Below, piece after piece: positions 47,153-56,231 of a stretch of DNA of 64,000 nucleotides. Source of the stretch: an uncultured Rhizobium sp. (GTDB lineage Bacteria > Pseudomonadota > Alphaproteobacteria > Rhizobiales > Rhizobiaceae). Position numbers and translations under genes: made by a program. Numbering within the stretch: position 1 is the first letter of the stretch; the number at the start of each line of letters is the position of its first letter. Location: the NCBI GenBank assembly GCA_945952045.1, contig CAMFHE010000009.1:83430-147429 (forward strand), read 5' to 3'. The notes beneath the pieces were generated by a model. That model saw nothing but the letters and a program-made list of their open reading frames with translations, was not told where the DNA came from and did not search any database.

Positions 47153-48420
47153 ACAATACGGCCCTTCTCGATGATGCCTTCGGCGACCCAGCGGTCGAAA
47201 ATTTCCAATGCCTTGGCCGCAAAGCCCGGTGCGTTGATGTGTGCATCGACCTCCTCGAAAGCGACGGAAGCGGGCACTGCCTTGCGCATCTCATCGAGGA
47301 AAGCGTCCAGCGCTTCCGGCTCATGCAGCGGCTCGCCATCCTGATCCCATTCCTGAATGCCCTTGCTCGGCAGGATGAAGGCGACGGGGGCGGCAGCGCT
47401 TTCCAGTTTGGCGGCGACGACATGGGCAACGTCGCGGCGATGCTGCGGCGAGACGGTCACCGAACCGATCAGCCGGTTGTGGGCGTGATAGGGCCGGTCG
47501 GCAAAACGATCCGGCGCGGCCGTCCAGGCGGGAATATCGACCATATCGACCGCGCCGGGGGCGACGATCTGCGGAATGCCGGCGCGACCGGCATTTTCGA
47601 GGCGATCCGGCCCCGATGTCACTACCGAGCCGTTATGGGCATTGGTGACTTCCTGAATGCAAAAATCGAAGACGGCGGCAAAACCTTTTTTGGCCGCGAC
47701 TGCCTCATAGGCGCGACCGCCCATGCCGGTGGAATGGAAGACGGCGACGTCATAGCCGCGCTTCTCCAGCTCGGGCTTCAGCATCTTCATATATTTGAGG
47801 CAGGAGGAGCCGAGCGAGGTCATGCCGATCAGCGGCCGGCTGGCGTCAGGCTTCTCTGCTGCCTTGGCCGCGCCGACCACAGCGCCGCAGGCCTGCGACA
47901 GCACGGCGCGGCAGATCGGGTTGAGACCGTAGAGCCCGCCGGCCCACAGGATCATCATCAGATCGGGCGCGATGCGCTCCGGCGGCAGGAGATGCGAATA
48001 GGCAATCGTCGAGACGATGAATTTCGGCACGCCGATCGGAAGCACGGCGGCGACGTCGAGCGCCAGATCGGTGCCGAGCGAACCGCCGAGCGCGATCATG
48101 CCATCGACCTCTCCCGCTTCCGACAACCGGCGCACCAGCGTCGCGGCACCTTCGGCCATCGCCATCATCGCGCTGTTTTCATCGCCGCTGTCGACGATCG
48201 CCTGAATGGTGGTGCCGGCGGCGGCGGCAATATCATGCTTGGAATGATCGGGCATGTAGGGCGGCTCGCCCAGTACGCTGACATCGACCATGATCGGCAG
48301 ACCGCCGGCCTTGCCGATGATATCGGCCATGAAAAGCAGTTCGTCGCTCTTGGTGTCGCCGGTGCCGATGACGAGAATTTTGGGCACCAGATTTTGGGGC
48401 AGACGGGCGTCAACGCTCAT
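47149..48420 (-). CDS. Tm-1-like ATP-binding domain protein (UPF0261 family)
   Basis: PKILVIGTGDTKSDELLFMADIIGKAGGLPIMVDVSVLG; ALGGSLGTDLALDVAAVLPIGVPKFIVSTIAYS; GIPQIVAPGAVDMVDIPAW. Confidence 0.85.
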   Translation of the reverse strand: MSVDARLPQNLVPKILVIGTGDTKSDELLFMADIIGKAGGLPIMVDVSVLGEPPYMPDHSKHDIAAAAGTTIQAIVDSGDENSAMMAMAEGAATLVRRLSEAGEVDGMIALGGSLGTDLALDVAAVLPIGVPKFIVSTIAYSHLLPPERIAPDLMMILWAGGLYGLNPICRAVLSQACGAVVGAAKAAEKPDASRPLIGMTSLGSSCLKYMKMLKPELEKRGYDVAVFHSTGMGGRAYEAVAAKKGFAAVFDFCIQEVTNAHNGSVVTSGPDRLENAGRAGIPQIVAPGAVDMVDIPAWTAAPDRFADRPYHAHNRLIGSVTVSPQHRRDVAHVVAAKLESAAAPVAFILPSKGIQEWDQDGEPLHEPEALDAFLDEMRKAVPASVAFEEVDAHINAPGFAAKALEIFDRWVAEGIIEKGRIV

Positions 48421-49205
48421 CAACCGTTCCTCCTCGATGGAATGAGGGGACGGAATTCCCGTTCCGTCCCGAAGAAAGCAGCGGAAATGGCCTCGGCAGC
48501 CGCACGGACGGCTGCGCCATACTCCAGAATGAGATCGTCGCCGGTGCGTGCCATGGGCGCCGCAACCGTGACGCAGCCGACCGGGCGTCCGCCGGGCGTG
48601 ACGATGGCGGAGGATGTGCTGATGACCCCGAGTTCGCGGCCCTGGCGGCTGATGGAAAAGCCGCGCGCCCGGGCTTCCGTCAGCCGCCGGCGCAGTATGG
48701 CGGGATCGACCACGGTGAATTCTGTATACGCCTCCAGCGGCGCGGCGAGCTCGGCCTCGACCGCCTGATCGGCGCTGGCCGCCAGAAAGGCAAGGCCGGA
48801 TGCGGTCGCATGCGGCTGCAGCGTCGTGCCGACATTGACGATGACCCGATGCGCATGCGCCGATTCCTCGACATGGATCGAGCACAGGCGGCCATTGGAA
48901 AATTCGGACAGATGCACGGTCTCGCCGGTCCGTTCGGCCAGCTGGCGGATGAAGGGCAGCGCGGTGCGCAGGAACGGATAACGGGCCTCGCGAACGCGCG
49001 CCAGCCGCAGCGGCGCCGCGCCGATGCGGTATTTGCGCGTTTCCGGCAATTGCTCGACGAAACCATGCTTTTCCAGCTCGACGAGGAAGCGACGCGTCGT
49101 CGCCTTGTCATAACCACAGGCCTGGGCGATCTCCGTCAGACCCGCTTCATTATCGATGCGGGACAGGACGTCGAGTAGCGTCAATGCCTTGCCGATGGTG
49201 CTCAT
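48420..49205 (-). CDS. IclR family transcriptional regulator
   Basis: STIGKALTLLDVLSRIDNEAGLTEIAQACGYDKATTRRFLVELEKHGFV; RARGFSISRQGRELGVISTSSAIVTPGGRPVGCVTVAAP. Confidence 0.92.
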   Translation of the reverse strand: MSTIGKALTLLDVLSRIDNEAGLTEIAQACGYDKATTRRFLVELEKHGFVEQLPETRKYRIGAAPLRLARVREARYPFLRTALPFIRQLAERTGETVHLSEFSNGRLCSIHVEESAHAHRVIVNVGTTLQPHATASGLAFLAASADQAVEAELAAPLEAYTEFTVVDPAILRRRLTEARARGFSISRQGRELGVISTSSAIVTPGGRPVGCVTVAAPMARTGDDLILEYGAAVRAAAEAISAAFFGTEREFRPLIPSRRNG

Positions 49206-49460
49206 GCTCGTTCTCCTCATGTTAAGCACCGAACCCTTCAGCACGCCTCTTCGGGCGTTTCGCATGACAGAGATACTTAACATGCGAATTAACTTGACAG
49301 GAAGCGGAGCGATTTGCAAGTCTGTATTTGAAGCACAGGTTCATATATTGAACCAGCGTCATCGGAACCGAAAAGCAAGAAAAATGCCGGCGACGACGCT
49401 TCCGTCTTGAGGCCGCGATGCGAAACGCGGCCGTCGCACATGTTCAGGGGAGCTGACATC

Positions 49461-50912
49461 ATGACCAATTCGCAAGTGCCGGCCCAAGAGGCCAATCAAC
49501 TGCGCAAGAACAGCCTCGGCGTCGGGGCCGTGACCTTTCTCGTCGTTTCCGCAGCCGCGCCGCTGACCGCGGTCGCCGGCGGCGTGCCGCTGTCGATGCT
49601 GCTCGGCAACGGCCCGGGCATACCGCTGACCTTCCTTTTCGTCACCGCCATCCTTCTCTTCTTCTCGGTCGGCTATGTCGCCATGGCCCGCCATATCCGC
49701 AATGCCGGCGCCTTCTATGCATATACGGCGCAAGGGCTCGGCGGGATGATGGGCGGTGCCGCCGCCCTCGTCGCCATCCTCGCCTACAATGCCATGCAGA
49801 TCGGCGTCTTCGGCCTGTTCGGGGCTGCGACCTCCGGCTTCTTCGCTGGCCTCGGCATCGACCTGCCCTGGTGGGTCTGGACCTATATCGGCATCGCCGC
49901 CGTCGCCGTGCTCGGCTATCGCCGCGTCGATCTCTCGGCGCGCGTGCTGACCGTGCTTGTCATCCTCGAATATCTCGTCGTGCTGGTCATCGACGCCGCC
50001 ATCCTGTTCAAGGGCGGCGATAGTGGCCTCACGGCTGCGCCGTTCACGCCGTCTGCCTTCATGAGCGGCACGCCGGCCATCGGCATCCTGTTCTGCTTCG
50101 CCGCCTTCATCGGCTTCGAGGCGACCACCATCTACAGCGAGGAAGCCCGCGATCCCGCCCGCACCGTGCCGCGCGCCACCTATATCTCGGTGCTGATCAT
50201 CGGCCTGTTCTACATGCTGACTTCGTGGCTGATGGTCACCGGCGCCGGTTCCGACAAGCTCGTCGGCGAGCTGCAGGCGCTGGCCGATCCGACCACCTTC
50301 CTGTTCGGCCTGGCCGAGCGTTACGTCGGCCACTGGATCATCCCGGTCATGAACCTGCTGTTCGTCACCAGCCTGTTTGCAGGCGTCGTCGCCTTCCATA
50401 ACGGCGTCGCCCGCTACATGTATGTCGCCGGCCGCGAAGGCCTGTTGCCGCGCAGCCTCGGCGTCACGCATCCGGTGTTCCAGAGCCCGCATGTCGGCTC
50501 CGTCGTCCAGACGATCATCGCCATCCTCGTCGTCGGCCTGTTCGCCGCGACCGGTCAGGATCCGGTGCTGGCGCTCTTCTCGTGGCTGACCAATGTCGGT
50601 ACGCTGGCGATCATGCTGCTGATGACCTTCACCGCCTTTGCGATCGTGGTCTTCTTCGGCCGCCGGCCGGAACTGGGCGGCGGGGCGCTCGCCACCCGTA
50701 TCCTGCCGGTCGTTACCGGCGTCATCCTGGGTGCGCTGGTGGTCTACATCGCCATCAATTTCGGCAGCATCGCCGGCGCCAGCGGCGTCCTCGCCATCCT
50801 GCTGCCGGGACTGGTGCTGATCGCCGTCCTCATCGGCTTCCTGCTTGCCGCGCGTCTCAAGGGCAGCGATGCCGCCGGTTTCGCCCGCCTCGGCGCCGGC
50901 CAGACCGCCTGA
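49461..50912 (+). CDS. APC family amino acid/amine permease
   Basis: 12-TM-like; SLGVGAVTFLVVSAAAPLTAVAGGVPLSM; FIGFEATTIYSEEARDPARTVPRATYISV. Confidence 0.92.
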   Translation: MTNSQVPAQEANQLRKNSLGVGAVTFLVVSAAAPLTAVAGGVPLSMLLGNGPGIPLTFLFVTAILLFFSVGYVAMARHIRNAGAFYAYTAQGLGGMMGGAAALVAILAYNAMQIGVFGLFGAATSGFFAGLGIDLPWWVWTYIGIAAVAVLGYRRVDLSARVLTVLVILEYLVVLVIDAAILFKGGDSGLTAAPFTPSAFMSGTPAIGILFCFAAFIGFEATTIYSEEARDPARTVPRATYISVLIIGLFYMLTSWLMVTGAGSDKLVGELQALADPTTFLFGLAERYVGHWIIPVMNLLFVTSLFAGVVAFHNGVARYMYVAGREGLLPRSLGVTHPVFQSPHVGSVVQTIIAILVVGLFAATGQDPVLALFSWLTNVGTLAIMLLMTFTAFAIVVFFGRRPELGGGALATRILPVVTGVILGALVVYIAINFGSIAGASGVLAILLPGLVLIAVLIGFLLAARLKGSDAAGFARLGAGQTA

Positions 50913-50923
50913 TCAAAACATGG

Positions 50924-50945
50924 TGGCGGCCGTTTCCGGCCGCCA
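50924..50945. other. Strong intercistronic hairpin after APC permease gene (no T tract)
   Basis: TGGCGGCCG-TTTC-CGGCCGCCA, perfect 9-bp stem, 12 bp after stop. Confidence 0.6.
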
Positions 50946-50973
50946 TCGAAATTCTTCCTCCGAGGATACCGCC

Positions 50974-52452
50974 ATGCAAGACAAGATCGATCATCTCCGC
51001 CAGCAGACGATTTCCCCCCAAGCCCTGTTCATCGACGGGCGCTGGCAGGCGGCGGCGGACGGGCAAAGCATGGCGGTCGTCTCGCCCATCGACGGCAAGC
51101 CGCTGACGACAATCGCCGCCGCCAGTGCCATCGATGTCGACCGCGCCGTCGCCAGCGCCCGAAAGAGTTTCGAAAAAGGCGTCTGGTCCAAGGCAGCACC
51201 TGCCGAGCGCAAGAAGGTGCTGCTCAAGATCGCCGAGCTGATCGAAAAATACGCGCTGGAGCTCGCCGTTCTTGGCGTGCGCGACAATGGCACTGAAATT
51301 TCCATGGCGCTGAAGGCCGAGCCCGGCAGCGCCGCCGGCACTTTCCGCTATTATGCCGAGGCGATCGACAAGGTCTATGGCGAGATCGCCCCGACTGCCG
51401 AAAACGTCCTCGGCCTCATCCACCGTGCCCCCGTCGGCGTCGTCGCCGCTATCGTGCCCTGGAACTTCCCGATGATGATCGGCGCCTGGAAGATCGCACC
51501 AGCCCTCGCCGCTGGCAATTCCGTGGTGCTGAAGCCGGCCGAGGGTGCGTCTCTGACGCTGCTGCGGCTTGCCGAACTCTGCGCCGAGGCCGGCCTGCCG
51601 GAAGGCGTGCTCAACGTCGTCACCGGCGAGGGCCGCGTCACCGGCGAGGCGCTCGGTCTCCACTTGGATATCGACGTGCTCGCCTTCACCGGCTCCGGCC
51701 CGGTCGGGCGCAAACTGCTCGAATATTCGGCCCGCTCCAATTTAAAGCGCGTCTATCTTGAGCTCGGCGGCAAGTCGCCCAACATCGTCTTTGCCGATGC
51801 GCCTGACCTCGCCCAGGCTGCGAAAGTCTCGGCTTACGGTATCTTCCGCAATTCCGGCCAGGTCTGCGTCGCCGGCTCCCGGCTTCTGGTCGAACGCGCC
51901 ATCGTCGAGGAGTTTTCCGAGAAGGTGGCGGCAATCGCCGCTGCGATGAAGATCGGCGATCCCTTGCATCTCGCCACCGAAGCCGGGGCCGTCTCCAGCG
52001 AAATCCAGTTGCAGAAAAATTTGAGCTTTGCCGAACAGGCGCTCTCCGAAGGCGCGTCCCTGCGCACTGGCGGCACCCGCATCCTTGAGGAGACCGGCGG
52101 CTTCTACATGCGCCCGACGGTCTTCGACGTCACGCCATCCATGACGCTGGCGCGCGAAGAAGTCTTCGGCCCGATCCTGTCGATCATTCCTTTCGACACC
52201 GAAGAGGATGCTTTGACGATTGCCAACAGCAGCGAATACGGCCTCGCCTCGGCGGTCTGGACCGCCAACCTGTCGCGGGCGCATCGCATGGTGCGCGGCA
52301 TTCGCGCCGGGGTCGTGCATGTCAACACCTATGGCGGCGCCGACAACACCGTGCCGCTCGGTGGCGTCAAGCAATCCGGCAACGGCCACGACAAGTCGCT
52401 GCACGCGCTCGACAAATATGTCGATCTGAAAACGGCCTGGATCCAGCTCTGA
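50974..52452 (+). CDS. Aldehyde dehydrogenase family protein
   Basis: IVPWNFPMMIGAWKIAPALAAGNSVVLKPAEGA, LELGGKSPNIVFADA, NSGQVCVAGSRLLVE. Confidence 0.92.
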   Translation: MQDKIDHLRQQTISPQALFIDGRWQAAADGQSMAVVSPIDGKPLTTIAAASAIDVDRAVASARKSFEKGVWSKAAPAERKKVLLKIAELIEKYALELAVLGVRDNGTEISMALKAEPGSAAGTFRYYAEAIDKVYGEIAPTAENVLGLIHRAPVGVVAAIVPWNFPMMIGAWKIAPALAAGNSVVLKPAEGASLTLLRLAELCAEAGLPEGVLNVVTGEGRVTGEALGLHLDIDVLAFTGSGPVGRKLLEYSARSNLKRVYLELGGKSPNIVFADAPDLAQAAKVSAYGIFRNSGQVCVAGSRLLVERAIVEEFSEKVAAIAAAMKIGDPLHLATEAGAVSSEIQLQKNLSFAEQALSEGASLRTGGTRILEETGGFYMRPTVFDVTPSMTLAREEVFGPILSIIPFDTEEDALTIANSSEYGLASAVWTANLSRAHRMVRGIRAGVVHVNTYGGADNTVPLGGVKQSGNGHDKSLHALDKYVDLKTAWIQL

Positions 52453-52580
52453 GACCAGCCGATAGGAAAACCCGGCACGTCGGCGCATTATCTCGCGCCG
52501 GCTGCTGAAAGACGCATGCGCAGCACCTATGTGTAGCCCGGCCTTGCGGCCATACCGTCTTTCATCCCGAGGGTTTTCCC

Positions 52581-53087
52581 ATGTCGATCTCCGCTTACGA
52601 CCTCTCCATTCCGACCTTCCAGCGCGGCTTCGCCGTGCTTTCCAAGCTGCTCGACAAGGCGGAAGCCTTGGCCGACGAGAAGAAATTCAAGCCGGAGGTT
52701 CTGGTCAATGCGCGACTGGCGCCGGACATGCTGTCGCTCGCCGGCCAGATCCAGCGTCTCAGCGACACCGCCAAGGGCGCCGCCTCCCGCCTGACCGGCA
52801 CCGAAGCGCCGAGCTTTCCCGATGAGGAAGTGACGCTTGCCGATCTGCGCGCCCGTATCGAAAAGACCACGACCTACCTCGCTTCCCTGCCGGAATCCGC
52901 CTATGCCGGCGCGGAAGAACGCGACGTCGTCCTGAAGACGCGCCAGCAGGAAGTGCATTTCACCGGCAAGGACTATCTTTTGACCTTCGCCATACCGAAT
53001 TTCTATTTCCACCTGACGACCGCCTACGCCATCCTGCGCCACAACGGCGTCGCCGTCGGCAAGATGGACTTTCTCGGTCGCTCGTAA
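52581..53087 (+). CDS. DUF1993 family protein
   Basis: Overall resemblance to DUF1993 (FQRGFAVLSKLLDKAEA; VNARLAPDMLSLAGQIQRLSDTAKGAASRLTG). Confidence 0.75.
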   Translation: MSISAYDLSIPTFQRGFAVLSKLLDKAEALADEKKFKPEVLVNARLAPDMLSLAGQIQRLSDTAKGAASRLTGTEAPSFPDEEVTLADLRARIEKTTTYLASLPESAYAGAEERDVVLKTRQQEVHFTGKDYLLTFAIPNFYFHLTTAYAILRHNGVAVGKMDFLGRS

Positions 53088-53103
53088 GCGCCCAACGGAC
53101 AAA

Positions 53104-53127
53104 GGCCGCATCGTCTCCGATGCGGCC
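53104..53127. terminator. Hairpin between convergent DUF1993 and hpaC genes
   Basis: GGCCGCATCG-TCTC-CGATGCGGCC perfect 10-bp stem between 3' ends; weak T tract. Confidence 0.6.
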
Positions 53128-53153
53128 GTTCCAGATGTTCCAAAGCCCCGGCG

Positions 53154-53666
53154 CTATCCGCCGAAACTGCCCATCTGGCTCGGAATATTGACATAGGCGC
53201 GGTCGAAATAGAGCAGCGCATTGCCATCGCTGCGGGCGCGAATATCGACAATTTCGCCGAAGAGAATGTGATGGGTGCCGACAAGGCGCGCCTCCGTCAG
53301 CCGGCAATCGAAGGACACCATGGCATCCGCCAGAGCATGGCTGCCGGAGGGCAGTTCCACCCATTCCGCCGCCGCATAGCGCGCGGTCATATCCGCCTGC
53401 TGGCCGGCGAAGTAACCGGCAAGCGTCTGGTGGTCATGGGCGAGAACATTGACGCAGAAGCGCCGGTTTTCCAGAAACAGTCCGCATTGCGCCGAACGGC
53501 CGTTCATACAGACGAGCAGCGTCGGCGGCTCGTCGGTGACCGAGCACATGGCGGTCGCGGTAAACCCGCCGCGCCCGGCGGGTCCGTTGGTGGTGATGAC
53601 GTTGACGGGGGCGCAGACCCGCGCCATCGCATTGCGGAAATCGGCCTTGGACACGCGCTCCTCCAT
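53154..53666 (-). CDS. hpaC: Flavin reductase (4-hydroxyphenylacetate 3-monooxygenase reductase component)
   Basis: FRNAMARVCAPVNVITTNGPAGRGGFTATAMCSVTDEPPTLLVCMN; adjacent to hpaB. Confidence 0.88.
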   Translation of the reverse strand: MEERVSKADFRNAMARVCAPVNVITTNGPAGRGGFTATAMCSVTDEPPTLLVCMNGRSAQCGLFLENRRFCVNVLAHDHQTLAGYFAGQQADMTARYAAAEWVELPSGSHALADAMVSFDCRLTEARLVGTHHILFGEIVDIRARSDGNALLYFDRAYVNIPSQMGSFGG

Positions 53667-53679
53667 CGCTTCTCCTCCT

Positions 53680-55245
53680 TCAAGCCTGATCGAAGGGCGG
53701 CAGCCAGGTATCGCCCGTCCAACCGTTTTCGTCGTAGTCGGCCATGCATTGATCGACCAGCGCCTCCATCTCGCGCATGCGCCCGCCGCGCTCGGCGCCG
53801 CGCAGAACCTGAAGGCGAACCTCTTCCGGCGCGCCGGCATAGTTGAGTTCGTAAAGCGCATGGCGGCCGCCGAATTCCGTGCCGGTCGCGTCCCAGAGCA
53901 GCTTCATGATCTTGATGCGCTCCTTGTGGCTCATATTGTCAGAGCCGCGCACATATTGCGCCAGATAACGGTCGATCTCGGGATTGCCAAAATCCTTGGC
54001 GGAGGACGGCAGGTAGATCAGGCCGGAGGCCACAACCTTGCGCACCGTCTCGACGACGCGCGGATAGGCTTCCGACATGAAGGTGCGATAGGACAATGCC
54101 GCTTCCATGTTCGGCAGCACTGCGCCGTTCGCCCAGGGCTGCGGATTATAGGCCATGGCGTTTGAAAAACTCCAGAACATATGGCGCAGCGCGATGACTT
54201 CGCCGAGCGCCGCCTGATTGCCGCGGAAGGCATCGCCACCGGTGGCGCGCAGCGCCTTGGCGAGCAGGCCGGCGAGGAAATCCAGCTTCACCGCGAAACG
54301 CGTGCAGCCCTGGAAGCAATAGCCATGCATGAAGCCCGAGGCCGGATGGAAAGAGAGGATTTTCTGCGCGTCGCGCAGCACCAGCACGTCTTCCCAGGGA
54401 ACGAAGACATTGTCGAGCACAAGGATCGCGTCGTTCTCGTCGAAACGCGACGACAGCGGATAATCGAAGGGATGGCCGACCGTGTTGGCCGTCTGCTCAT
54501 AGGAGACGCGGCAGAACATTTTGATGCCGGGCGCGTTCATCGGCACGATGAACATCACCGATAGCGACGGGTCTTCGGTCACCGTCGCCGAGCTTTGCGC
54601 CAGGAAATTGTAATGCGTCAGCGCCGATGAGGTGGCGACGACCTTGGCGCCGGAAACATAGATGCCGGCATCGGTTTCCTTGGTGATGTGGACGAAGACA
54701 TCCTTCACCTGATCGGCGGGCTTATGGCGGTCGATGGGTGGATTGACGATGGCGTGATTCATGAACAGCGCCGCTTCCTGGGCGCGTTTATGCCAGGCGA
54801 GCGCATTGTCCTTGAAGGGGCCATACCAATCGGCATTGGCGCCGAGCGTGTTCATCAGCGCCGCCTTGTAGTCGGCGGTGCGGCCCATCCAGCCATAGGA
54901 CATGCGCGCCCAGTCTGCGATGGCGCCCTGCTGGGCGACCAGGTCCTCGGCGGAACGGGCGACGCGGAAATATTTATGCGTATAGCCGCCATTGCCGGTA
55001 TCTGTCGGCGAGGTCAGCCGCGCCTTGGTCTTCTCGGCATGCAGCGCGTCATAGAGGCGAGCGAGCGAACGGGCGGAATTGCGCATGGCCGGATGCGTCG
55101 TCACGTCGACGATACGCTCGCCGTTGATATAGACCTCACGCCCGTCACGCAGCGACTCCAGATATTCGGCTCCGGTGAAGGGGCGCGTCTTGTCGGCGCG
55201 GAAATCCTCGGCGCGCGACGCCGCCTGGCGAAGATGAGTGTTCAT
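53680..55245 (-). CDS. hpaB: 4-hydroxyphenylacetate 3-monooxygenase oxygenase component
   Basis: PFTGAEYLESLRDGREVYINGERI, WMGRTADYKAALMNTLGANADWY, VFVPWEDVLVLRD, GSDNMSHKERIKIMKLLWDATGTEFGGRHALYE. Confidence 0.94.
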   Translation of the reverse strand: MNTHLRQAASRAEDFRADKTRPFTGAEYLESLRDGREVYINGERIVDVTTHPAMRNSARSLARLYDALHAEKTKARLTSPTDTGNGGYTHKYFRVARSAEDLVAQQGAIADWARMSYGWMGRTADYKAALMNTLGANADWYGPFKDNALAWHKRAQEAALFMNHAIVNPPIDRHKPADQVKDVFVHITKETDAGIYVSGAKVVATSSALTHYNFLAQSSATVTEDPSLSVMFIVPMNAPGIKMFCRVSYEQTANTVGHPFDYPLSSRFDENDAILVLDNVFVPWEDVLVLRDAQKILSFHPASGFMHGYCFQGCTRFAVKLDFLAGLLAKALRATGGDAFRGNQAALGEVIALRHMFWSFSNAMAYNPQPWANGAVLPNMEAALSYRTFMSEAYPRVVETVRKVVASGLIYLPSSAKDFGNPEIDRYLAQYVRGSDNMSHKERIKIMKLLWDATGTEFGGRHALYELNYAGAPEEVRLQVLRGAERGGRMREMEALVDQCMADYDENGWTGDTWLPPFDQA

Positions 55246-55342
55246 GCATTCCTCCTTTGACTTTCGTCAGGATTAGACCTTGCCACCCGCAAGCTCCATG
55301 GACAGAATGGCAAAATCGATTGTACTTTTTTCGGTGAGTTGC

Positions 55343-56215
55343 ATGACGGGCGCCGTTCCCTCCTATTTCGTCTATGGCGAGCCGGATCGGCCTCTGGATG
55401 TGGGTTTTATCCATGTCGAAACGGTCATGGCCCGAAAAGGTCTGCATCTTGGCACGGTTGGCGCCCATCGGCACGACCATCTGTCGCAAATCACCTATTG
55501 GACGAAAGGCCATGGTCGCTACTTCTATGACGACCGGTCCATGGACTTTTTCGCGCCCGCTATCGGCTTCATGCCGAGCGGCGTCGTGCATGGTTTCGAG
55601 GTCGATCCGGCAAGCTCGGACGCCATCGTCGTTTCCATCGCCGACGACGCGCTGATGGCGATCCGGATGCAGACCATCCTGCCGCTCGACATGCCGCTGT
55701 TTCTCGCAGAGCCCGCGGAAAACCCGCATTGGGCCGGCATCGACACCATCCTGCGCCGCCTCGAAAGCGAATATCATCAAGGCCGGCTCGGCATGGAAAA
55801 GGTGCTGGCCTCATTGACCGGCGTGGTGCTGACCGATATCGCCCGCCTTGCCCATGACGGGCCGACCGAAGCCACCGATGCCGGGCCGCTGGCCTTGGCG
55901 CGGCGCTTCCGCACCCTCGTCGACCGGCATTTTCGCGACAACTGGCGTATGGAACGCTATATCGAGACCCTCGGCACGACGCCGCACCTTCTGGCGCGCG
56001 CCTGCCATGAGGCCTTCGGCCAATCCCCGAAGGAATTCGTCAGCGAGCGGCGGATGCTGGAGGCAAAGCGACTGCTGCTGTTCACCGTCCGCTCGGTCGA
56101 AGACATTGCTTATGAGCTGGGCCTGAAGGATGCGGCCTATTTCTCCCGCATCTTCAAGGCGTCCGAAAAGCTGGCGCCGGGCCTGTGGCGGGCGGCGCGT
56201 CTGGAAAAGACTTGA
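55343..56215 (+). CDS. hpaA: AraC family regulator, HpaA-like
   Basis: Cupin-like N-terminus (VGAHRHDHLSQITYW); C-terminal HTH (LLARACHEAFGQSPKEFVSERRMLEAKRLLLFTVRSVEDIAYELGLKDAAYFSRIFK); divergent from hpaBC. Confidence 0.82.
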   Translation: MTGAVPSYFVYGEPDRPLDVGFIHVETVMARKGLHLGTVGAHRHDHLSQITYWTKGHGRYFYDDRSMDFFAPAIGFMPSGVVHGFEVDPASSDAIVVSIADDALMAIRMQTILPLDMPLFLAEPAENPHWAGIDTILRRLESEYHQGRLGMEKVLASLTGVVLTDIARLAHDGPTEATDAGPLALARRFRTLVDRHFRDNWRMERYIETLGTTPHLLARACHEAFGQSPKEFVSERRMLEAKRLLLFTVRSVEDIAYELGLKDAAYFSRIFKASEKLAPGLWRAARLEKT

Positions 56216-56231
56216 GGGCAGGCTTTGAAAA

